Assembly: GCA_030824295.1 (NCBI GenBank)
Contig: JAVBYA010000206.1
Location: 1 to 5,270 of the forward strand
Reading direction: 5' to 3'
Origin: Bacteroidota bacterium
GTDB taxonomy: Bacteria > Bacteroidota > Ignavibacteria > UBA10030 > UBA8401
DNA: 5,270 nt
In this document: piece by piece, positions 1-5,270 of the stretch
Layout: each line of letters opens with the position of its first letter
Position numbering within the stretch: position 1 is the first letter of the stretch
Made by a program: the position numbers and the translations under genes
Notes under the pieces: model-generated
Database searches by the model: none
The model's input: the letters and a program-made list of their open reading frames with translations, nothing else
Told to the model about the DNA's origin: nothing

Positions 1-1731
1 GACCGGCAGCGGCTGTCCCGTCACCTCAAGCGCGCCGGCATCGAACGGGACGATAAAGAGGACTCCCGACCGCGAGAACAGCAGATGCCCAGTGGGGACA
101 TATTTTGCATTGCTTGCCCCGCGAAATACCGTCTTACGCTCTCCGGTCTCGATGTTCACGACATCGATCCGTGCATTCTCATAATAGTCCGGACTGGAGA
201 TCAGTCCTACAGTGAACAGTACATGTTTCCCGTCAGGAAGGAAAGACGGCCACCGGTGGGTCCGCTCATTCTGCATGGTATCGATCGTTGTGATGCTTTT
301 TGCTGCACCTCCGCCGTCCGGCACCAGTTTCAGTTCAGAAACGGCAAACGGTGAGAAGACGATCATCCCCTGGCCGCCTGCTGTCCCTCCCCGGTTGTCG
401 GGAGCTTCGGCAAGAGTGACCGGTGTACCGCCGGTGATGGAGATCTTTTCCATTTTGCCGTTCCTGAAGAAGACCAGCCATTTGTCGTCCGCGGAGAAGA
501 ACGGCGATGATGCATTCTCGATCCCTTCGATCGGAGTGGATTCCATGGAACTCAGTTTTCGAAGATAGAACCTGTTGTTCGCTTTGTAGACGATCATCGT
601 TCCGTTGTGTGAGATGGTCAATGCCGGATAGGAATTGATATCCAGCACTTTATCATCACCGATATCCAATGAGAATTTCACAACAGAACGGTCATCGGCC
701 GGACCGCGAAGGAGCCAGGCCGTCACGGTGAGTGCACACAATCCAAGGACGAGAACCCACGGGATCACCACCGATCCGAAGATCCTGGAAACATCGATCC
801 TCCGGTTCAATATCTCCAGGACAAAGGAACTGGATGCGGACCCCGCTTTTTTCTGTACGGAAGGTGCATGACTGGAGGAACGCAGTACGGAATAGGCCCG
901 GCTGTTCGTCTGACCTGTCGATTTCTTGATCTTGCGAAGGTCCTTGGCCAATTCTTTGGCGGATTGACACCGGTCATCCTTCTCCTTCTGAAGGCATTCC
1001 AGGATGATGTGATCGAGTTCAGGATCGGTCCCTTCTTTCACTGCCGAGATCGGCGCCGGATCGACATTCACGATCTCGTACATGATGGCGGTCTCATGGA
1101 CCCCTTTGAACGGCGATTCACCGGCGAGCAGTTCATACAGAACTACACCGAGGGAGAAAATATCCGTCCGATGATCGACGTCGAGTCCCTGCACCTGTTC
1201 AGGGGACATATACCCCATCGTCCCCATGGTCGTACCGGCCTTCGTCAGACGCGAGACATTCCCCGAGGTGTAGAGTTTCGCAAGACCGAAGTCCATGATC
1301 TGCACGATACCGTCCTTGCGGATCATGATATTGTCCGGCTTGATATCGCGGTGGACGATCCCTTTGTCGTGCGCGGCAGCGAGCCCTTCGGCCACCTGGA
1401 TGCCGATCTCGAGTATCTGCTTTGCACCGAGCTGTTCTTTTTTCTCCTTCAGCGACTTCCCGTCGACGAACTCCATGACGATAAAGAGCTGGCCTTCGAA
1501 TTCCGAGATGTCATGGATGGTGCACACATTCGGATGATTGAGGGCTGACGCAGACTTCGCTTCCTGGATGAACCTCGCCTTATCCTGCTCCGATGCGGCG
1601 AGATGAGACGGAAGGAATTTGAGGGCAACGAATCGGTCGAGTTTGGTGTCCTGGGCTTTGTAGACAACGCCCATGCCCCCCTCACCCAGTTTCTCGAGTA
1701 TCTTGTAATGTGAAATTACGCTACCGATCAT
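1..1731 (-). CDS. Membrane-anchored serine/threonine protein kinase with PD40 beta-propeller (3' end outside window)
   Basis: The frame is open from ATG at 1731 to the left edge, giving 577 residues without a stop; the C-terminus is missing. Residues 1-262 are a complete Hanks-type kinase: glycine loop G16-E-G-G-M-G21, catalytic Lys38, helix-C Glu57, catalytic loop H127-R-D129 with Lys131 and Asn134, D147-F-G149, and S176-P-E178 closing the activation segment. The Arg before the catalytic Asp makes it an RD kinase, normally switched on by activation-loop phosphorylation. A Ser-rich linker (271-302) precedes a hydrophobic helix at about 318-341, with basic residues on the N-terminal side, so the kinase should be cytoplasmic and the rest periplasmic or external. 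Residues 345-577 match PD40/WD40-like propeller blades, for example SPFFSADDKWLVFF (404-417 onward), HRWPSFLPDGKHVLFT and GHLLFS. Start choice rests on AGAGGA 9 nt upstream and exact alignment with the start of the neighbouring kinase. Substrate and propeller ligand are unknown. Confidence 0.93.
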   Translation of the reverse strand, partial: MIGSVISHYKILEKLGEGGMGVVYKAQDTKLDRFVALKFLPSHLAASEQDKARFIQEAKSASALNHPNVCTIHDISEFEGQLFIVMEFVDGKSLKEKKEQLGAKQILEIGIQVAEGLAAAHDKGIVHRDIKPDNIMIRKDGIVQIMDFGLAKLYTSGNVSRLTKAGTTMGTMGYMSPEQVQGLDVDHRTDIFSLGVVLYELLAGESPFKGVHETAIMYEIVNVDPAPISAVKEGTDPELDHIILECLQKEKDDRCQSAKELAKDLRKIKKSTGQTNSRAYSVLRSSSHAPSVQKKAGSASSSFVLEILNRRIDVSRIFGSVVIPWVLVLGLCALTVTAWLLRGPADDRSVVKFSLDIGDDKVLDINSYPALTISHNGTMIVYKANNRFYLRKLSSMESTPIEGIENASSPFFSADDKWLVFFRNGKMEKISITGGTPVTLAEAPDNRGGTAGGQGMIVFSPFAVSELKLVPDGGGAAKSITTIDTMQNERTHRWPSFLPDGKHVLFTVGLISSPDYYENARIDVVNIETGERKTVFRGASNAKYVPTGHLLFSRSGVLFIVPFDAGALEVTGQPLPV

Positions 1732-1740
1732 ACACTCATA

Positions 1741-1746
1741 TCCTCT
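1741..1746 (-). promoter_or_regulatory. Ribosome binding site for the PD40 kinase
   Basis: On the minus strand AGAGGA lies 9 nt before the ATG at 1731 and fits a Shine-Dalgarno sequence. An upstream ATG at 1739 is out of frame and meets a stop after three codons, so it is not the start. Confidence 0.65.
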
Positions 1747-1747
1747 G

Positions 1748-1897
1748 ACAACTGTATCATTGATTCATCGGACCATTGACCCAATGAAGAACAAAAGCAC
1801 GGTCATTGCATTATTGGATCTTCAGACCATTGAATCATCGGTACAATGGTTCGTTACAGAGCTCGTGATTGAATCAATGATACAATGATTCAATGAT
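1748..1897. repeat. Degenerate 8-bp-period repeat (ATCATTGA type) in the 189-bp spacer
   Basis: The spacer between the two kinase genes is built largely of variants of one octamer. On the plus strand, in phase, one finds ATCATTGA, TTCATCGG, ACCATTGA and CCCAATGA from 1756. A second run, GTCATTGC, ATTATTGG, ATCTTCAG, ACCATTGA, ATCATCGG, TACAATGG, starts at 1802. Three tandem octamers in the opposite orientation, TCAATGAT, ACAATGAT, TCAATGAT, occupy 1874-1897. The words CATTG or CAATG occur nine times in about 140 bp. Function is unknown; nothing in the stretch looks coding. Confidence 0.75.
1753..1884. repeat. Perfect 15-bp inverted repeat enclosing 102 bp
   Basis: TGTATCATTGATTCA at 1753-1767 is the exact reverse complement of TGAATCAATGATACA at 1870-1884. 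The arms are made of the same octamer words as the surrounding repeat, so they may have arisen by inversion or opposite-strand copying within the array. A smaller inverted pair, ATTGAATCA (1868-1876) and TGATTCAAT (1886-1894), overlaps the right arm and could compete with it for folding. No target-site duplication is evident outside the arms, and no transposase is present in the window. Confidence 0.6.
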
Positions 1898-1920
1898 TAC
1901 ATTTCGCTCTTCTTCCTAGA

Positions 1921-4053
1921 TCATTTTCCTTTGATCAGTTCCTTGAACTCCGGTTCTTCGCGGATCGAATCCAGATCGGTATCGCGCTGCAGCCATTCGA
2001 AATTCCCGTATCCCACGGCGATGGCATCGCGGATGGATTGAATGGATGATTTCGTATCCCCCATCTGCGCATAGAAGCATGCCGCATTGTACAGCATCAG
2101 CGGATCGTCCGGAGAGAGTTCGATCGCTTTGGCAGCTTGAATCTTCGCTTCCTCCTTCCGTCCGACCTGCGCAAGGTCCGTTGCATAATACATATGCCCT
2201 CGCGAATCGTCCGGATGCTGCGAAAGGTACCGCTCGTAGGTCAACAGTCCTTCCATCAGCACTTTCTGATACTTCTCCTTCTCTCCCATCCGTCCGTAGA
2301 CGATCTGCAGGTCGCCGTACACGGAATAGAAATCAGGGTTCAATTCGAGCACTTTGTGGAACAACTGGACCGATTCCGTGTAACGGTCAGTGTTATTATA
2401 GATACGCCCGAGGATCCAGTATCCGAGGAAATTGTTCGGATCGAGTTCGATCGCCTTTTTACTTGCCGTCACGGCATCATCGAACATACGCTTGCTGTAA
2501 TACCCGAGACCCAATGCGGCGTAGGCTTCAGGCAGGGTGGAATCATACATCAATGCTTTCAAACTCGCTTCGATCGACTTATCGAGCCACGCTTCGTTCC
2601 GTTCCACATCCTGATAGAGCGAGGAATAGGTCTCGCCGAGTCCGGCATAGGCATCAGCATAGCGCGGATCGAGCTCGATCGCCTTCTGGAAGAGCTGGAT
2701 GGCGAAATTCATGCTCTTCTTGGTCCGCTGATAGAGGAAGTTGCGTGCACGTAGGTTGCAGTCGAACGCCTCCGGGTTCAATGTGGACCGTTTCGTCAGT
2801 ACGACCTTCTCTGTCGGCGACAGTTTCACCATCAGCGCTTCCACGATCTGTTTGGACACCTGTTCCTGGATGTCGAAGACATCGTCCAGTTTCCCTTTGT
2901 AGGTCTCCGCCCAGAGCTGTGTATCCATCTCCACATCGATCAGTTCCACCGTGATGCGGAGGTTCTCCTGGAATTTGCGGACGCTGCCGGAGAGGATATA
3001 ACGCGTTCCCAGTTCCCGGGCGATCGATTTCACATCCTTCGTGGTCCCTTTGTAGTGCATCGATGTTGCGCGCGGGACCACACGGATATCCTTCAGTTTG
3101 GCGAGATTGGCGATGAGTTCTTCCGTGAGACCGTCGCTGAAATAGTCGCTCTCCTTGTCCGGACTGATATTGCCGAACGGAAGCACTGCGATGGCCTTGC
3201 TTTTGGTCTGCACTGCTGACGAATCGATCGCTGTCAAGGTCTCTGTCAGTCCTTTGAGTGCTTCGTCGATGTTCGTGAAGCGCTGTTCGCGGTTCTTTTC
3301 GATGAAGCGGTGCATCAACTGGTCGATCTGCCGGGGGATCTTCTTGTCCATATCGCTCGGCATCGGCGGATCCTCGTTGGCGATCAGATAGAGCAGGCCG
3401 GCATCATGCTCCGCTTTGAACGGGAGTTCGCCGGTGAGCATCTCGTACATCACCACGCCGAGCGACCAGATATCGGAACGATGGTCGGTCGCGATGCCCT
3501 GCACCTGTTCCGGGGACATGTACGAGAGCGTGCCCAGGGATGTGCCGGTACGGGTCAAACCGGCGCCGCTCTTCAGTTTGGCAAGACCGAAATCCATGAT
3601 CTTGATGTTCGACCCGCCGCCGGTGAGCATGATATTCTGCGGTTTGATGTCGCGGTGCACGATATTCTTGTCATGCGCCGCTTTCAGACCTTTCGCGATC
3701 AGGATCGTCCATTCCAATGCCTGTTTGTAGGGCAATCCGGGACTCGCTTTCAGTCCGTTCATGTGATCCTTCAGCGTCTCCCCTTCGAGGAATTCCATCA
3801 CCAGGAACATCATCCCGTCCTGCTCGTCGATCTCGTACACGTTCAGGATATTGGGATGGTTGAGCGCCGCGGCAGCTTTCGCTTCCTGCTGGAATCGGGA
3901 TTTATTCTCGCCGTTCGCCGAAAGATGGGCCGGCAGGAACTTGATGGCAACGAAACGGTCGAGCGTGGTGTCCTGGGCTTTATATACAATGCCCATCCCC
4001 CCTTCGCCCACTTTTTCGAGGATGCTATAGTGCGAGATCACTTGTCCGATCAT
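1921..4053 (-). CDS. Serine/threonine protein kinase with TolB/FlgO-like domain and C-terminal TPRs
   Basis: A complete 710-residue protein that phosphorylates proteins on Ser/Thr; its targets are unknown. Kinase domain, residues 1-270: glycine loop G16-E-G-G-M-G21, Lys38, helix-C Glu57, H133-R-D135 with Lys137 and Asn140, D154-F-G156, S180-P-E182, so all catalytic residues are present and it is an RD kinase. Thr residues at 167, 169, 171 and 175 lie in the activation segment. Residues 286-408 match the TolB-like/FlgO-type domain (COG5616 type), starting AIAVLPFGN and including YFSDGLTEEL and YILSGSVR. Residues 429-682 form about six TPR units, for example 465-, 509-, 542-, 576-, 617- and 651-, and the end (685-707) is the usual post-TPR cap. 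No signal peptide or membrane helix is visible, so it is probably cytosolic. The ATG at 4053 is supported by AAAGGA 10 nt upstream and by the match to the downstream kinase. The 55-bp gap to the gene upstream suggests co-transcription. Confidence 0.95.
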   Translation of the reverse strand: MIGQVISHYSILEKVGEGGMGIVYKAQDTTLDRFVAIKFLPAHLSANGENKSRFQQEAKAAAALNHPNILNVYEIDEQDGMMFLVMEFLEGETLKDHMNGLKASPGLPYKQALEWTILIAKGLKAAHDKNIVHRDIKPQNIMLTGGGSNIKIMDFGLAKLKSGAGLTRTGTSLGTLSYMSPEQVQGIATDHRSDIWSLGVVMYEMLTGELPFKAEHDAGLLYLIANEDPPMPSDMDKKIPRQIDQLMHRFIEKNREQRFTNIDEALKGLTETLTAIDSSAVQTKSKAIAVLPFGNISPDKESDYFSDGLTEELIANLAKLKDIRVVPRATSMHYKGTTKDVKSIARELGTRYILSGSVRKFQENLRITVELIDVEMDTQLWAETYKGKLDDVFDIQEQVSKQIVEALMVKLSPTEKVVLTKRSTLNPEAFDCNLRARNFLYQRTKKSMNFAIQLFQKAIELDPRYADAYAGLGETYSSLYQDVERNEAWLDKSIEASLKALMYDSTLPEAYAALGLGYYSKRMFDDAVTASKKAIELDPNNFLGYWILGRIYNNTDRYTESVQLFHKVLELNPDFYSVYGDLQIVYGRMGEKEKYQKVLMEGLLTYERYLSQHPDDSRGHMYYATDLAQVGRKEEAKIQAAKAIELSPDDPLMLYNAACFYAQMGDTKSSIQSIRDAIAVGYGNFEWLQRDTDLDSIREEPEFKELIKGK

Positions 4054-4063
4054 ACGAATAGAA

Positions 4064-4069
4064 TCCTTT
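4064..4069 (-). promoter_or_regulatory. Ribosome binding site for the TolB-TPR kinase
   Basis: On the minus strand AAAGGA sits 10 nt before the ATG at 4053. It is a moderate Shine-Dalgarno match and supports this start, which also aligns with the first residue of the paralogous downstream kinase. Confidence 0.55.
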
Positions 4070-4070
4070 T

Positions 4071-4102
4071 ATAATTGAGTCATTGTTTCATCGGTGCATT
4101 GA
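4071..4102. repeat. Second copy of the octamer-period repeat in the 55-bp spacer
   Basis: Four in-phase octamers, ATAATTGA, GTCATTGT, TTCATCGG and TGCATTGA, fill most of the gap between the TPR gene and the TolB-TPR kinase. The 22-nt core at 4081-4102 matches 1758-1779 in the other spacer at 19 of 22 positions, and 1828-1849 is a more distant copy. Sharing of the TTCATCGG variant unit between the two spacers indicates common origin rather than chance low complexity. Confidence 0.7.
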
Positions 4103-4108
4103 TAGCAC

Positions 4109-5270
4109 TTATAGTGCAGCCAGTTTCTGAAATCGCTTATTGTTCTTCAGTGGGATCCACGACGGATCGTATCGCAATGAATGCGGCGTGAGTTCGCACG
4201 GCAGCGAAAGAAGTTTCTCGACCAGGTCCACTGCTTTTTCTGTTTCGCCGACCATTCCGTAAATCTGCGCCATTTCCATCAATCGGTACGATCCTCGCCA
4301 GGCTTCTTTCTCATACGGCAGCAATTCTATGGCCTTCAATCCTGAGCGTATCGCCTCATCAAAACGGCCTGCGCCAGCCAGTGCGATACCAAGCGCTGAG
4401 TGGATCCGTTCATCGTTCGGAGCTGATCTGAGTCTTTGCTGAAGGTCCGCCACCGCTAGTCCGTAATATTTCTGTGCCTCTGCCGTCCTCCCCTGCGTTT
4501 TCAACAACTCCGCTTTCAGCAATGTGACAGTGGAAAAGGTGAATTGACTATTATTGATCTCTTCTTCCGGCATCTTGTCCAGCACACGCCAGGCAGCATC
4601 ATACTTCCGGTCATACAATTCCAATGAGTACTCGATGAATTCCACGAGGTACTTCATATCCACATTCTTCCCGAGCAGCTTGGCATCGGCGAACATCCGC
4701 TTGGCGCTCGCAACATCTCCTTTCCATAACAGTTCGTTCTTTATCCTGTCCCAGTAGATCGTCACAACATCCGGCGTCATGGCTATCGAACGCTCCAAGG
4801 AAGCATCGGCCGCAGCATAATCGCGCTGCAGCGTTTGCGTCTCTCCCAATTGACGGATGATATCGGTCGCACGCGGATTCGCATCGATGGAACTCTTGAA
4901 CGATTCAACCGATCCCTGCATATCTCCCTGCCGGCGTTTCACGGCAGCGATGCCATAATGAACATTCGCATTGCTTGGACGGTATTTCAACGCAAGATCG
5001 AACTCTTTCAATGCGTTCACATAATCCAATTGCGTGTGATAATAATACCAGCCCATTGCTTCCCGAGCTTCGGAAAGGTCCGGCGCCAATTGGACCGCCT
5101 TTTGTGCCGCGTCCCGTGCCATCTGGATGCGTTTTTCCGTCCTGTCGTAAAAGAACCAATAATACGATGCATGGACCTTTGCCAGGCGGGCGTACGCAGC
5201 AGCGAATGACGGGTCGATCCTGACCGCCTGCTCCAACAGGCGGATAGCGATATCATTGTCCTGCCGCGAC
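4109..5270 (-). CDS. TPR-repeat protein, C-terminal part (5' end outside window); possibly another kinase/TolB-TPR family member
   Basis: The frame is open from the right edge to TAA at 4109-4111, giving 386 visible residues. A TTG at 5236 is not a credible start, because the reading frame and the TPR pattern continue upstream of it to the edge (DNDIAIRLLEQAVRIDPS). The visible part is almost entirely TPR-like helical pairs, about eight or nine units, for example AREAMGWYYY...LKYRPSN, HYGIAAVKRRQGD...IDANPRA and HSALGIALAGAGRFDEAI...LLPYEK. It ends with the cap LRYDPSWIPLKNNKRFQKL, the same kind of ending as in the adjacent TolB-TPR kinase and in many kinase-TolB-TPR or TolB-TPR proteins. TPRs bind other proteins, so a scaffold or partner-recognition role is likely. 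No signal peptide can be judged and no membrane helix is seen. A kinase or TolB-like N-terminus is an inference from family and neighbours; a stand-alone TPR protein or a TPR-carrying transcription regulator or cyclase is also possible. Confidence 0.88.
   Translation of the reverse strand, partial: SRQDNDIAIRLLEQAVRIDPSFAAAYARLAKVHASYYWFFYDRTEKRIQMARDAAQKAVQLAPDLSEAREAMGWYYYHTQLDYVNALKEFDLALKYRPSNANVHYGIAAVKRRQGDMQGSVESFKSSIDANPRATDIIRQLGETQTLQRDYAAADASLERSIAMTPDVVTIYWDRIKNELLWKGDVASAKRMFADAKLLGKNVDMKYLVEFIEYSLELYDRKYDAAWRVLDKMPEEEINNSQFTFSTVTLLKAELLKTQGRTAEAQKYYGLAVADLQQRLRSAPNDERIHSALGIALAGAGRFDEAIRSGLKAIELLPYEKEAWRGSYRLMEMAQIYGMVGETEKAVDLVEKLLSLPCELTPHSLRYDPSWIPLKNNKRFQKLAAL

Noticed and set aside
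868..1548. Plus-strand open frame of 226 codons
   Set aside because: It is antisense to the kinase domain of the PD40 kinase and resembles the antisense frame of the paralogous kinase at 3310-4074, as expected when the sense strands are homologous.
1868..1894. Possible intrinsic terminator hairpin after the TolB-TPR kinase
   Set aside because: The 9-bp stem is AT-rich, has a 9-nt loop and is not followed by a T-run on the minus strand. It is better explained by the octamer repeat.
1748..1897. CRISPR array
   Set aside because: The units are 8 bp, degenerate and contiguous, with no unique spacers of about 30 bp and no cas genes.
2046..2954. Plus-strand open frame of 302 codons, and an overlapping one at 2137-2754
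   Set aside because: Both are opposite the TolB-TPR region of the minus-strand kinase. The Arg/Ser/Pro-rich composition is typical of shadow frames, and both overlap each other and a well-supported gene.
4068..4073. TATAAA on the minus strand as a -10 promoter box for the TolB-TPR kinase
   Set aside because: It overlaps the ribosome binding site, which would put the transcript start almost at the start codon, and no -35 partner is visible.
3310..4074. Long plus-strand open frame (254 codons) opposite the kinase domain
   Set aside because: It lies wholly antisense to a kinase with all catalytic motifs intact. Its product is rich in His, Arg and Asp as expected from the reverse complement of kinase codons, and it matches no family I recognise.
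4105..4117. Small hairpin GCACT-TAT-AGTGC over the stop codon of the TPR gene
   Set aside because: The stem is only 5 bp with a 3-nt loop and has no T-run after it, so it is too weak to call a terminator.
5017..5256. Minus-strand open frame in another phase at the right edge
   Set aside because: It overlaps the TPR gene out of frame, has no recognisable domain, and the TPR pattern in the other frame is clear and continuous.

Overview
The window carries three genes, all read leftward on the minus strand and packed head to tail. At least two are Hanks-type (eukaryotic-like) serine/threonine kinases of the large multidomain kind. The first and last genes are cut by the window edges. In transcription order they are: (1) at 5270-4109, the C-terminal part of a TPR-repeat protein whose N-terminus lies beyond the right edge; (2) at 4053-1921, a complete 710-residue kinase with a TolB/FlgO-like domain and C-terminal TPRs; (3) at 1731-1, a kinase with one transmembrane helix and a PD40-type beta-propeller that runs off the left edge.

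The kinase domains of genes 2 and 3 are clear paralogues: 37 of the first 44 residues are identical. They carry different output or sensor modules, so this looks like a tandem duplication followed by C-terminal replacement. Gene 1 ends with the same kind of C-terminal TPR cap as gene 2 and may be a third family member, but no kinase part of it is visible. The likely picture is a signalling cluster. Gene 3 would couple a cytoplasmic kinase to a domain outside the membrane. Gene 2, with no membrane segment, would work in the cytosol through its TolB-like and TPR protein-binding parts. The substrates cannot be read from the sequence.

The spacers are 55 bp (4054-4108) and 189 bp (1732-1920). Both hold degenerate copies of an 8-bp-period repeat built on ATCATTGA. 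The larger spacer also has a perfect 15-bp inverted repeat enclosing about 100 bp. These repeats are the least explained part of the window.

The organism is a bacterium with moderate GC. Kinases with TolB-TPR or PD40 C-termini, often several per genome, are typical of Acidobacteriota and of the Ignavibacteriota/Bacteroidota/KSB1 range. The sequence does not allow a firmer placement. No tRNA, rRNA, CRISPR array, transposase or convincing promoter or terminator was seen.
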